Shown piece by piece: positions 12,244 through 24,401 of a stretch of DNA of 64,000 nucleotides. Source of the stretch: Drechslerella dactyloides (Eukaryota; Ascomycota; Orbiliomycetes; Orbiliales; Orbiliaceae); the NCBI GenBank assembly GCA_020064725.1, contig JAGTWJ010000001.1:1736001-1800000 (forward strand), given 5' to 3'. Within the stretch, counting starts at the first letter, position 1. Every line of letters starts with the position of its first letter. The notes under the pieces were generated by a model. That model was not told where the DNA came from, made no database searches, and worked only from the letters and a program-made list of their open reading frames with translations. The position numbers were made by a program, and so were the translations under genes.

Positions 12244-15200
12244 GAGCGCACAACGCAGTCATGCAATGTGGTATTTCGGGCTAGCGATGAAAATGGAACC
12301 GCGGCATGCGAGTGCGAGCGATTCCGCATGCAGATGCTCCAAAGTGTAACGCGGCCGGGTTGGGCGATGCCCCGCCACGCCAGCAACCATTGGACCGCAG
12401 CTGCTCGAGCGATATTTCGCTCATAGAACCTTCGAAATGTGACATTGGCCGAAGGTTTCTCCGACTGTCAGCTGCTGGAAACGTAACAGAACACGTCTGT
12501 GGTGGTGGGCCCACCATGGCGGGTGGGGATGCACGCTTGGGCAGGGAAGAGCAGCAAACCCCTGGACAGGGCGGAAATTGAGAGCTCGTCACTGGCTGAG
12601 CGACGATTAAGCTTTGCATAAACGAGTTTTCGCTGTGACACCAGGTAGACTTGTCAACGGCCTTGCCCAACTAAAATTCTCACTGACAGGCATCTGACTG
12701 ACTTTCCGGGAGCGGAGTATCAAAACTTGATATTTGAAGTTGAGGCGTGATGCGCTCCTGCGCAAGACCGGAAATCAGCCTGGCGATGCGTGGACACTTG
12801 AGAGGCATCCACCAGCCGGCGGTATCTCGGCCAGACAGAAATTGGAGGGGCTGTAAGAGGTCATCAGATGTGTCTCCGTTGGATCTAGCGTTCTCCTCAC
12901 TCTCGTTCTCGTTCTGGTTCTGGCACGCATGGGCATTGCTTGCCTGAGGGGTCGGTTGCTTTGATTACGTTGCGGACGGAGTGGAGCTGACGGCGTGTTG
13001 TGGTGATGTTGTATGAGTGAATTTTGCCATAGGCGCGAGCAGTTCTTTTTCTCCGTCGCGTAACTTCACCGCTGATATTGCACCCCCAAACTATCGCCAT
13101 CTTGCTCTAGCTGCAGTCCCGCGCATGGGGCCTATGACGACAATCAGCCAGGATTTACAGCTGCTGCGCCCCGTTGGAATCCTTGCACAGTAATCAATCG
13201 ATCAGGAACAGCATTGAAACATGCATCGTGGCCCTCGCTAACAGCCGAGTCGAATGCATTTGTCGAATGCAACCCGACGAAAGCGCCTGCTGCAGCACGC
13301 AGTTGGGTGGACCCTGAAGAGGTGGCGATATTCCCTCCGTCCATGCTGATATGTTTTGATGATTGGTCTGAGCTCAAGCTTAAATTTCCTGCTTGTAGCT
13401 AGCTTCGAGGCGTCGAGGCTATATCAAAATGTGATTCCAACAGGATATCAAGGTCGAGTGCGAGCTCGTGCGCTTAACATGGCATGCGATAGTGCTCCCC
13501 ACTCTGCATCTGCAATACGGAAGATGAACCCCAAAGCCAGCTGCCAGATCAATTGGAGCCGGCACTTGGTAGCCCTATGACCAAAAGACCCTGAAGCCCA
13601 CTCTCGTATATGGATACGTGCATACAGCTCTGAAATATTTTTTCTTGGTACTAATCGACGACGTTCATCCGGGGAAACGGGAGTCCATAATCCAAGCTAG
13701 AAGAGCTGCATCGCCACGCATGGCATCTCGCCCCAGATTCCATATTTGATGGACAAAACTCTGATATAATTTCCGGTCAGGCATTTCCCACATTCCCCCA
13801 ATAGCCTTGACCGTGCGGACCAACCGTAGTGCCCCCATGCCGCTCCTAGCGCGGCAAACATGGATAAATTGATCCTATCCAACATAAATACTATCCATTC
13901 GTACAACGTGAGAAAAGAAATATATGTCTCGTGGGCATACTTTCTGAATTTTGCTGCCATGCAGTAGTTCTAGAAGCCATTGTTTTACTAGTCCGTCGAA
14001 CAGTTTCGCGCTCGGACGATATTTCACGGGTATATGATCCACAAGACGAAGCGAAGCCTAAAACAAGACTTCCTTGCATGAAAAGCTAGCCCAGACGAAA
14101 GGCTAGCAAGGAAAATTAAAAAGTGCGATCGAGCTAGTGAGTTTGATAGCGAAGCTGCTCCCTCTAGCTCAATTCTGACGCAGGGAAAGTCTCGCTCTTC
14201 AGCTTCTCCATCCGTTGGCAGTGCCCACACGAGCGAGTGAATTTTGCTAGCGGATGCATTGCTAATAATTATCAAATACCCGAATGTAAATTCCGCACCA
14301 TTGGACGGGACATCAGACGATGAAGGAGGCATGCTAGTCTTCTTGAGCCCCCATATGGCAGAACATGGCAGTGCAGTGCGTATCCCAAGCTAGGTTTTGA
14401 TATCCGACCCTGATGGTATGGCCGTTCAGCAACGTTTGCTCTGCAGGATTTTGCATGCCTATATTCTTTCAGCCATTGATCACAGGTCGCCTGGTCTCGA
14501 GGCTAATCAAAGTTTACCATATAAATTGGTCGACGGGCATGCGCCTACCATGCCGTGTATCGAAACGGGGAATTCCCCGGCGCCATCAGGCTGGAGCGGG
14601 AGTTCTGCCTCGCAAATTCTTGATTTTCATGCCCATGCAGTGTCAGATCAAATCGTCAGACCAGGGCGAAGGCTGGCTGGTCATACTAAGTAGAGGCTTC
14701 GTGTTTATTTCCATGTACGGCTGCCGCTTCGTGGTCTTTGTTTACTATCGCGCAAACCGCGACAGAACTAATTATCTGGCCGCCAATTGGATACAGAGCC
14801 GTTTTATCCGCGGGTGTGCATGTACTTGCGAAATTTTAGGCAAGCAAAGTGCCATTGGAGGCCAAGTGCTCGGTGGTAAGTGCGGTGCTAGAGATACTAT
14901 CTGTTCAGTGACCGCCGCAATTGACTGGTGCTTGCTAACGTAAATTCTTGATTTGATGCCGGCTCTGAGGGTACTGAGAGGGTGTCAGTCTCGACGCCTT
15001 ACTTCCAGCAGGTGCATATGACTAGGTCCCCCCCGTATGTCTGCGAACAGCACCAATGGACTGGGAGATTGAGATATGTGCAGGAGGGCGTGTGACCGAT
15101 TCAATGGATCCATGCTCTGCATACACGAAGCCTTCTGACCCTAATATCCAGCTGCAGAGCAGGATCTCCCAGCGAGAGATTCCGAGAAAAGATTCTCTAT

Positions 15201-18081
15201 CCGGAGGCTTTTCAATTGTCTCATCTATAACCTCTAGATCCACAGCGGTACAGATTATCCACTTTCGACTAGGGAAAGCGATTACAGGTCTTGTGCCTGC
15301 CGTGCTCTCGATGTTTAGACGGAGCGCTGGTCAGAAGCACTCCTCCCTGGCTGGACAAGGCCCAGGAGAGAAATTATCCTGCCGTTTACACGTCCGAGTC
15401 AAGTGCGAGCGCCCCTGACGCAGTTTTCCTGTGCGAGGGATTCCCCCGCTTTGCTATCCAAACTGCCGATTACTGAGGGGGGAATTTTACGGCATTCACC
15501 TAGGGGCGTGGAAGAAAATTTTTCCAAAACTGCAGGATGCATAGTCTCAGCTGGCCGGCCCATCGGCTCCAATTCTTTCCTGCACGCTAGGCTGCTGCTC
15601 GCCATACGGTTGTAAAGCCGAACTGAGGAGCATTAACGGGCATGTGTGTCGCCGGACAGTTTTCCAGACTAATATAATACCTAGCATCATGGGATAGCCG
15701 CCTAAGAGTTGGCAAAGGTATACTCCGCGTCGGCGGTGATGATAGAGTTACGAATTCAAGAGATATTCTGGCCCTCCGAGAGCCCCGATTCCCCCTTCGC
15801 TGATAGCCTGGTGATGCTCGAAGACCAAACGTGACCACCACATAGGAAATCTGAGGCTGAAAATTTTGCTGCCCAAGGAAAGTAATTCTATAGGCTATTG
15901 TTGTAGAGGCTCGTAGTACTACCGCGATTGACCGTATAATTACTTTAGACGTCCCAGAAAATCCACATAATTAACCATGCAAAACTTTCGAGACATATTC
16001 CTATATGTGTATACATTCTGATAGTCATATTGCTGGGAACTATTTTCATAAATGACGCATATAGACCGCAGTGTTGCTCTTTGCCGCTTCAGAATTGCAT
16101 CGGCGGTGTGAGCGTACGTAGCGAAGACGCAAGATCGCAGCACAGCCATGTTCGTGCCATGGGTCAATGATACGTACGCATCAATGTTAGTACTCATAGA
16201 CGTATACTATTATCAGAACTGATTGACAGGTGAGCGCATATATTTTGCAAGCATGGAATTTATTGGCGGGGTTCGACGCGAGATAGTAAAATAAATAGGA
16301 GGCCATGCATGAACTTTTGGCAAAGAGATGAGAAAGGAGTATTGTCTTTGGCGGAGAGGACACAATACTTGACCTAAACTCTACATGAGGAGACAATTTT
16401 TAATCGCAATTCTGGGAGAAAACCAATTCTCCTTGCGGGCACAAGCCAGCCGACATAAACCCCTTCTTTCAAATTTGAAGCCTAAGAGGATGGTATCTGG
16501 ATCTTAAGGAAGAAGTGCGGGAAAGGACCAAGATTGATTTCGACTCCGCGCTTATACGACCCACGAACTCTCTTATACATCAATGACAACGACGCGAAAT
16601 ATCACCTGGACCTCATCACAACAACGTCGAACGCGAACGGCATCAATTATTTTGCTGGGAGAGGATGGGTTGGCTGGCCAGCTAGGACATCTGGTATGAG
16701 TCCGGAGGCGTGCGAAAGAGTCGGCATTCAAGGGCGGGTCCGGAATGTTTGGAATCATCGATCGCGACAATAACAATCTACCAGCGCTGCAGCCATATAC
16801 GAGTCTCGTAAACCGGATCCTCCCTTTTACACCGTAGGCCGATCGCAACCTGGCTTAGAATCAAACAGTACTTGCAACAGCAAGCTTGCAAGCCGGCGTT
16901 TACTCTCGAGACTGGGTAGTTGTTCTATTTCAACTCCAAGAATTAGCTGTTGACTGTCGTGCGCATGTCGGAGAAGTTCATAGCAAATATTAGTTGCTAC
17001 TCGATTCCGACATGTCGACAATGAATTAATTTACAAGAATCTTATAGAACTCGGGTCCAACAGGTCTCGTAGACCAGACCCTCCCTTTGACGGTGGGTTT
17101 GGCTTGCGACACCATGGCGACCAACTTCGACGGTATAAATTAACGAAGTATTTCCCTCGATGCGCAGACTAGTTCTTGCTTTTCGGACCGATACATGCAT
17201 ACACACACACGCACGTTTCACCAACAAAATATCACCTTTCGCGGCATTCAACATCTCAGTCTATCACTTACACTGCTACCGCGTATACCACCAGTCGCGG
17301 GGCGGAATTACCATTTATGAACGAAAGCCTTTTGAACTTTATGATGCCCCAGGACCCGTGTCAAACTTATTTTTCGGCACGAGCAATTAATGCCTGGCGA
17401 TGACGAGAATTGTACGCGACTTCTACAGCATACATCAAATGCGATAGGGACTTTCACGATAACTCGATCACTTAGAACCTTCCGTTGCAGGATCCCCAGT
17501 CACGTCCGCCTGCCCATTCGGCCTCTCCCAGCAACCGTCGCGCGTTGCGTTGCATTCCCAACCACCGCAGTCTTGGCGTTTTCCGGCGCTATAAAATCCG
17601 TCGCAGCCCAGCGCCCTCTTCCGCAAACCAGATCAAAAAACCACGCGATCCAGCCACAGCTGCAGACGACTGCCCCCACGACTTCGCAGTTGCCAGAGAC
17701 GCGCCCTCGGGCAGTCTTGCGGATCTCCAGAGTAATTAACACAGGACATTACTTCTTTGTTAAGTTCCAGATAGGAAGTCCACCTCCTGTCGACGGGTGT
17801 CGCGGTTCTATTCAGTTAGAGCTGGGGGAGGTGGATGTCGATAGACGGGATACAATCGTACACTATTTTATTTTATATCTTCCATCGTATTGGATCGTTT
17901 GTGATGTAGGCACTGGCGAGTGCTGCGCTACATGCATACGGCTCTTCTTCTTTCTACCTATTCGCTAGTCTTGAATCTACGTTTGTTTCTATGAGGTTCG
18001 GTCTTTGTTCCCTGCATGTGTGAAAATTTTCTCGCATCGTGACGACTTCATCGCGATAAGGATGACAGCCACGACACCGAC
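12244..18081. other. Gene-poor spacer, 5.8 kb
   Basis: The longest stretch between supported genes in the left half. Open frames up to 192 residues occur (14413-14943 plus, 17390-17968 plus), but they have low-complexity or random-looking composition, overlap frames on the other strand, and show no motif. A pair of related ~28 bp segments lies at 16803-16830 and 17064-17091 (see repeat). The last few hundred bases should contain the atg10 promoter. No rRNA, tRNA or intact transposon was recognised. Confidence 0.55.
16803..17109. repeat. Degenerate dispersed repeat segments
   Basis: The segments at 16803-16830 and 17064-17091 both read GTCTCGTA-ACC-GA-CCTCCCTTT-AC, differing at four places, three of them transitions. 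Directly after the second, 17093-17109 is a 17 bp exact match to 51314-51330 on the same strand. These could be remnants of an old mobile or repeated element altered by transitions; the evidence is short and weak. Confidence 0.35.
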
Positions 18082-18868
18082 ATGACAGACGTGGATGACG
18101 CTCCGCCGCCGCTGGCGCTGCCGTTTCTATCAAAGGAGACCTTCGCCGTCGCCGTCGCTGGCCTCATCGCCCAGCTTGACGCCTGTGCTGCCGACTTGCG
18201 ATACGCTATCAAAGAGTCACCAGTACGCCCATCCCATCCCATGCCTCCCTTCCTCAATGCATGGAAACGTAGATGCATAAAGTCGTTACGTGCCGCAAAA
18301 TACACCCGCTAACGCGCGTGGGGTGCATCAGTACGACCCATCAGACATATATCTCGAGATCACCCGTTCCATCGACTTCGCCCCGTCGTCGGATACGGCT
18401 GCGACCTCCGTCGCTACCACCGACGAGACATCTACCCTCGATGAGGACGACCCGGAAGCCCTACCCGTACAATCCCAGAACCACAATCTAGTCATCCACT
18501 ACCACATCCTCCTATCGCCCATCTATGCCGTCCCGACGCTACACCTGACCACCAACCCGCCCATCCATGCCCTTTCCTCGTTCTACGATAGCCTCGTCCC
18601 GCCGGACCAACGGGCGGCCGTTGCGGCCGTCGGTGTGCAGGGTGGTATCAGCCAGACAGAACATCCGTATCTGCAGCGGACGTGCTGGTTCGTGCATCCG
18701 TGTCAAACGGCGGAAGCGATGAGGCCTTGGGTGACGCGTGACGGTGGCGAGGGTGGGCGTGGCAGTGGGGAGGTGGGCTTGGAGGGGTACCTAGGCATCT
18801 GGCTAGGGATCGTAGGCCGAGCGGTGGGTCTCACCGTACCGTTGAGACGGGGTGGACAGATAGCGTAG
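18082..18868 (+). CDS. atg10: Autophagy E2-like enzyme Atg10
   Basis: Atg10 is the E2-like enzyme that carries Atg12 from Atg7 and transfers it to Atg5 during autophagosome formation. Exons 18082-18222 and 18332-18868 join in frame to 225 aa; the intron has a GCTAACG branch motif about 20 bp before its TCAG acceptor. The key evidence is the C-terminal part: SQTEHPYL followed by FVHPCQTAEAM, matching the Atg10 HPC active-site signature, with Cys171 as the predicted thioester cysteine. Before it, VIHYHILLSPIYAVPTLHL fits the central E2 beta strands. The N-terminal 47 residues are poorly conserved. An Asp/Glu/Thr-rich loop (about residues 66-85) is probably a lineage-specific insertion. Atg3 shares the HPC motif but is larger, so Atg10 is preferred. 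Confidence 0.82.
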
Positions 18869-19300
18869 CCATAGATGTCGACGGAGCGTGTAGCATTGTG
18901 AACGTGTAGCCGTTCGGGGGTGTCAAGAGATCGTAGTTATGTCATGCTATTGCAACTTTTAGGCGGGCTTGGTGTCTCGATGCAAGAACGCCTGGCTTAA
19001 CGGCTACATCTAGGTGATAAAACATTTACAAAGGGAGGCGCATGTGTCTGCATGGCCATTGATCCTCTCCGTTCCATATATCGGATCTGGCATCGAGGCT
19101 TGTATCGGGTACGAACATATTCGATATATATGCATGCATGTACGATGACCGTAATAATACAAACATAGCCTTGATCCAAGCCGACCGTTTTCCTGACGAC
19201 CAATCCCATCTCGTCGGAGAACATGAATAGACACTTAGATCGCCATTCCCGCCTTTCTCAACATAAGCCCGTCCGGCAGACAGGCCCACGGAGCCAGCTC
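18869..19300. other. Convergent spacer, atg10 to snRNP gene
   Basis: About 430 bp between two genes that end towards each other. It should hold both 3' untranslated ends. Short minus-strand frames have no support. Confidence 0.6.
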
Positions 19301-20366
19301 CTACTCCTCGTCTTCGTCCTCAACCTCCATCTCCACATCCGACTGTTCCGATTCTACACCGCCGTCAGCACAAAACCCTCACCACTCTGAAAAGAAAAGA
19401 AATCTCAACATACCACTCTCGTCTCTCCGCCGCTTCGTGCCATGCGCCTCGCTGCCCTCCCCGTCGCCATCTTTCGCCACCGCGAGCCCAGGCCCCGAGC
19501 TCACCTCCTCGCTCTTCTTCGAATCCTGGCCTGGCAGCGGTGCGAACGCCGCGCTGGCCGCCGCTGCGTCCTCTGCGGTCCGTAGGCTGGGCATGCGGTA
19601 TGTTCCGTCTAGCTTTGCGATCGTATCCGACTTTGATTTTGCGTATTGTATTCTCTGGACGGGCGGACGGGCCGGCCACCGGTGTCAGCTATGCTAACGA
19701 TAACGGTGGATACTGTGCCGACGCGAGGTACGCGGGTAATATGATATAGTATAGTGGTACGGTATATCATGCATGGTAGATATATATGGATAGATGGAAA
19801 CGTGGAAGGAGGGGACAGCCGGCAGTCAAGTGGCGTCCGGGCGTCGACTCGAAGTCATGGATCTTCGAGGAGCGATGGCATCATCTAGACCTTACCGTAA
19901 AACACCACCTCGTCAGGCAAAACAAAGCCACACAGTACGAACATTGATAAAACCGGCGAACGAACGAACGAAATAGACACTCAAGCATCCGAACAGAGGG
20001 GAAAGAAGGATGGAGAAATGAGGGAAGGACGGCACTCACCATCTCCTTGCCAAAGAACGCCATGCCCTGACACGCCCGCATGGCACTGCTAGCCCCCGCC
20101 ACGTCCCGAAACGCCACATGCGCCTGCCCCCGCATCTTCATCGTCTTGAGCGCAACAACGTCCAGCACGACGCCGTACGTGCTGAACAGCGTGTACAGCG
20201 CAATCTTGAGGTCCGGCTTGTGGATCTTGTCGTTCAAATTCGAGATGTAGAGCGTCTGGTTGGGTGGTACCCCGCTGGTGCTGCCGGTTGGCAGCCCTGT
20301 TGCTGCGAAGGAAGGAGGTGGCCGAGGGGGTGGGATGCCCGGCGGGCGAGGGATCGTTGCTGCCAT
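19301..20366 (-). CDS. U1A/U2B''-type spliceosomal RRM protein
   Basis: Binds a U snRNA stem-loop in the spliceosome. Exons 20366-20040, 19654-19414 and 19353-19301 give 206 aa. After a proline-rich leader (about 1-32) comes an RRM with RNP2 LYISNL (39-44) and RNP1 RGQAHVAF (79-86); exon 2 starts RIQYAKSKSD, the conserved U1A/U2B'' C-terminal RRM strand and helix. The tail is Ala-rich, then has KRRRDES and an acidic end (EVEDEDEE). There is only one RRM, while human U1A and U2B'' have two; single-RRM forms are known in fungi (yeast Msl1). Sequence alone cannot say whether it serves U1, U2 or both. Intron 1 is 385 bp, several times longer than most introns here. The gene lies 510 bp downstream of rad7 on the same strand. 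Confidence 0.85.
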
Positions 20367-20876
20367 TGTCGTGGTGGGTGTGGTTGTGATGGAAGGAAGG
20401 AGGGAAGTGGAGTGAGTCGCGAAGGTAGTCGCGAGTTTTCAGCTGCGCCACGTGTGGCTGACGCGCTTTGGGAGCATACTAAACCAACGAACTTTCGGTA
20501 CTCATACAATCTACGGTTGATATCACAAGACGGCCAGGGTTATCAAGTTATTTCTTTATTGTTGAACTCTATCTAGTTGCAGCTAGTAGTAGTCTGGATG
20601 CTATATCTAGCAGCAGTCGTGATAATAGTGCTAGGGTACAAGTGACTTTTTAGGACTTTTACGCCGAAACGCCTCCCCGCCAAATGCGCCCAGCACATGT
20701 ATGCAGTCAGAAAAACGGATGGGAAAATTGAAAAAAGTCGATAGGGAAGAAAAGAGGAATTGAAGGGATTTCCAGAACAAATCTTGAGCTGTTCATCCAG
20801 CGAAGCGCATGTCTTGAAAGGAATAGTCTCGATGATTAAGAAAAAATATCAAGAAAAGTTAGAAGGAAAAGAATTT
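20367..20876. other. Promoter region of the snRNP gene / 3' region of rad7
   Basis: About 510 bp between the rad7 stop codon and the snRNP start codon, both genes on the minus strand. No open frame here is credible. No specific binding site was recognised. Confidence 0.6.
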
Positions 20877-23196
20877 TTAGGACAAGATGTCAGCCTCTCG
20901 TCCGACAAGGTGGACGCCCTCTCTCAATTGAACCGCCTCAGTAAGCTTGTGGCACCCCCAAGCCCTGACGACACGCAATTGCGGTGAGATTTTCAGAAAT
21001 TTCTCCACAACCTCGTCAGTGACAGTTCGGACCATACTAAGGTCAAGTTCCTCAAGCTCCTTCAATTCAAATTGAGAAATAAAGTCCCACGTCTCCTTCC
21101 CGAGAAGTTTGCAGCTGTTGATGCTCAGACGCTCCAAGGAGTGCCCGGAGTGATCAACGATGCGTATGAGACCCGAAGACTCAAGATTGATACAGCGGGT
21201 GACATTCAACTCGTGAAGACCACAGTTGATGCTCCAATCGATGAAGAGCAACGACAAACCCTTGTTAGTGAGCAGATCAACTTCTTGCAAAGAGAGAGTT
21301 TCGAGTCTCCCGCAGGACTCGTGGATGGCTTCAAGAACGGCATCGGTGAGTTGCGTGCAGCCATCCAAATTGAGCTCTTTCAAGGCTGATCCGCACGTGT
21401 TGAGGATGTCGATGATTGGTTGGTCGGTGAGATCCCTTGCAGGCTCGGAGATTTCGAGCACGCGAAGGTTGGGCAATCCGGTGAGAAGACGGATGCATTG
21501 ATCGTCAATATTCGTGAGGGTGCGGAGGTGGAGGACCTCAAGATCCGGGCAGTTGTCCACGAGAGCCTCCATCGCTGCCAGCTGGAAACGGGAAGTGTCA
21601 CTGACGCCGAATTCTTTGAGTCTCTTGCCGATTGTTTGGAAAAAGCGGACGTAGCATTCCTCTGTGACGTTGAACGCGCCATAAAGTTCGAGGGCTTCCA
21701 GTTCTTTGAGCTGCGCGCCGTAATAGTCAAGGCAGTCGTCACGCATGCGGCCACAGAATTTGAGTTGGACACGGCGGAGCGTCGGGATAACGGCGGCAAT
21801 CAGGCGAAGATTGTCCGACTCGATCTCTGGAAGCGATGTTAGACCCGTTTTGTGATCAAAAATTGGAACGGATACGTACTGTAGCAGTCGTAAAGGTTGA
21901 TAGTTCGATTTCCTGGCTCGAGGAAGAGCTTCATCGTGTGATCATTGAGCGAGCGGTTCTTAGAGATGATTTGACAGATCTTGTCCATATTGTACGTGCC
22001 GATGTTCCCAAGCATTTCGACATCGTCGATGTGTTTCGCAACCAGCTGCCAATTGGGTTAGTGGAAAAGGTAGGTTGACCAAGCTGAGATGGGAAGACAT
22101 ACTTCGATGCAAAGTTCCTGCAAAGACTTGACACCGCCGCTGTCACCGTCCAGCAGGGCGCGTGCCGCCGACTTCTTGTTCGTACGGGTGACTTGTTTCT
22201 TCTTGCGTGCGGCTGCCTCGACTGGTGCGTTCTTTTTCCCACAGGCATTGCAGAGCAAGCCTTCGTCATCCGGACCAGGTCTTGAGTACGGAGTAACTGT
22301 GAAGCGGCAATTGCACTCAGCGCAAAATGCAATCTGCCCTGGAAGTAGGACAGCCGGGAGCCCGGCGTCGTTGCCATAATCGGAGTCGTCGTCATCGGAG
22401 ACTTCGTCTCCTGCATCTCTGCGTGCCTTCTTGACCTTTTTAGCTTCCGCCTTCTTAGCTTTCTTAAGCTGACTCTTAGCCAGCTTCTTCTTGCTGGATG
22501 AGGCTGCGGGAGCGACTTCAAGATCATCATCGGATTCTACGCCCAAGGTGCTAAGATTGACGGTGATGGTTGTCGTTGAGCGGCGTCTCTTTCGGCCGGA
22601 TTCTGCAGCCCGCGCTGAGGAGGCTTTGGTTGCCTTTTCATCTCTCGCCTCAGATTCCTCTTCTTCATAGTCTGAATCCGGGGCATCGTCCATAGGTTCG
22701 TCTTCACCTTCGTCATGTTGTTTGGTGGTGGTGGCAGCACGGCGCGAGCGTGTCGAGCGACGGGCACCAGCTGCAGAGGATCCGGCAGGTTCCTCGATTT
22801 CATTTTCGCCGTCAACATCGTCGCCTTCGGCGTTATTATTCTCGCCGGATAGTCGTTCCATATCGGCGCTGGCTTGTTGTTCAAGTGCGAGTTGGGCCTG
22901 TCTCCGTTCCTGACGAGCTCTGTTCTGTATGTCGCGGGCATTGATGCCTTTCTCCTGTAGGAAGAAGCAGAATCAGGATCGATTGGTCCATTTTTCACAC
23001 GATATACTTGGTAAAATTCTGCAGTCCGGAGTTCCAATGTACCTGGAGAAACGCTGTGAGAGCGGAGTTGGGCCCGCGGACATTGGAATTCTGCTGATTG
23101 CGTCGCGACCTAGGTATGGCGGGGCACACGAAGAGAGCGAAACGGATCAGTAAGGGTCTCTGAAAGATGGACAGGGTTCCACACAGCGGCTTACAT
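20877..23196 (-). CDS. rad7: DNA repair protein Rad7 (leucine-rich repeat, global-genome NER)
   Basis: Rad7 works with Rad16 to recognise lesions in non-transcribed DNA for nucleotide excision repair, and also acts as part of an E3 ubiquitin ligase. Five exons (23196-23195, 23109-23043, 22954-22103, 22045-21880, 21826-20877) join in frame to 678 aa. Visible: N-terminal RGPNSALTAFL typical of Rad7, a long acidic and Lys-rich disordered region (about 50-220), a C-x2-C ... C-x2-C zinc-binding motif (FCAEC ... LCNAC, about 235-262), then leucine-rich repeats to the C terminus (LEVLHLRTL, LKELNLDGC, LEELDLSMV). The start codon is split: only A and T lie in exon 1 and G comes from exon 2 (intron 23110-23194), giving MSRRNQQ. 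No other ATG in the frame precedes the conserved N-terminus. Its divergent neighbour is rad16. Confidence 0.9.
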
Positions 23197-24401
23197 CTTG
23201 ACAGAAAAGCTGGGCTAGCGTAGGAGAGTGAACGATCTGGGGTGCGAACGGGGGAGTTTTTTGGTAGGAGATGAGCAAAGGGAGAGCGATGGATGCAATG
23301 GAGACGGAGCGCGGAGGGTGGGAAGTTTAACGTCGACGCAGGCACAGAATACAACACGGCTGGCATCCAGCCCGGCCCGGCAACGTCACCCAAGAATTCG
23401 AAACCACCAGGCCAATCCCACCGCACGATTTTTCTTTTCTCCATTGACAGACTAACTACAGATTGCGAGGGAACATGTTCTCGATGCGCGCATTACTCAG
23501 TGGAACACCCCTTTCCCGCCCAAGAGTCATCCAGATCAATCAGCCAACCGGAAACGGACAAGCGAAGGCAAAAGTGTGACTTGGTGTGCTCTTCGCGTTT
23601 GCCCGGCACGCGGGCCCCAGCCAATCAGAGGGCCGTGATCCAGATGCCCCGGCCGCATCGGCTGCCTGCCATTGGCTGCTGGCTGGAAATCCCCGCTGCG
23701 GCCGGCTTGGGCGCTGTGCTTGTGTCCATTCCTGCGATGGATGATGACTCCCACCGACGCCCCTGGCTTGCCAGCTCCGTCGCTCGGTCGACGGAACGGG
23801 CTGTCTGGGCCGCGGATTTGTCTCGTTCCCTCCTGTCGCTCTCGTAGTTCTTCTTGTAGTTCTTCTTGTAGTTCTGGGTCCCGCTCTCGATCTTGAGGGA
23901 AGTCTCTGTAACTGTCTCAGACTCCTTTGCCGCACACCAGCCCGCCTCCAGGTTGCATCTATCCCTTTCATCCCACCCTTCAAATACCATCACCGGATAT
24001 CGCTCATCCTCAGGCTCCTTCCTGCCGTACAGGACATCAGGTCTTCTCTCCTCCATTGACTCTTCTCCCTGTAGACTCTTCGCTGAAGCCACCGCGCCTG
24101 TCGTCCCTAGTAGTGGAGACCCACGCAAGGTTCATCTCTGCCGTTCCGCGCCTCCCGTTCTGACGCGCTCCAAACTGCCAGTCGCTCCTCCCCCTCTGAC
24201 GGCAGTTGAGGTGCCTTCCACATCCATCTATACATACTTGAGCATCCTTCGCCTGGGACCGAGATATAGATAGATACCTGCCCGATATCGATATCATTCC
24301 ATCTTCGGATTCCCGGCACATTCGCCACGGTCCGTCGCTTATCGCACCCAAGTGCAACGTCCAACGCAGACAGGCCGCATTTTCGGCTCGATCCTCAAAC
24401 C
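23197..24401. promoter_or_regulatory. Shared divergent promoter region of rad7 and rad16
   Basis: 1.2 kb between the start codons of rad7 (minus) and rad16 (plus). CCAAT boxes are visible at 23412-23416 (plus), 23621-23625 (plus) and 23671-23675 (minus, as ATTGG), so the CCAAT-binding complex is a candidate regulator of both. A 185-residue plus frame (23293-23847) and overlapping minus frames are open but look like GC-rich chance frames. Untranslated leaders of both genes must lie here. Confidence 0.6.
23844..23875. repeat. 12 bp tandem repeat, about 2.7 copies
   Basis: The unit GTAGTTCTTCTT is repeated at 23844, 23856 and partly at 23868, in the rad7-rad16 divergent region about 530 bp upstream of the rad16 start. 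It is probably a pyrimidine-rich leader repeat. Confidence 0.75.

Noticed and set aside
14413..14943. 176-residue plus-strand open frame in the 12-18 kb desert
   Set aside because: Cys-rich chance-like composition, no domain, no splice sites of note, overlapping frame in another phase.
17390..17968. 192-residue plus-strand open frame upstream of atg10
   Set aside because: No recognisable domain; overlapping frames in the same strand and opposite strand are equally open; probably promoter-proximal GC-rich sequence.
23293..23847. Plus-strand frame in the rad7-rad16 intergenic region
   Set aside because: It is GC-rich, lacks motifs, and overlaps minus frames of equal length; better explained as promoter and leader sequence.
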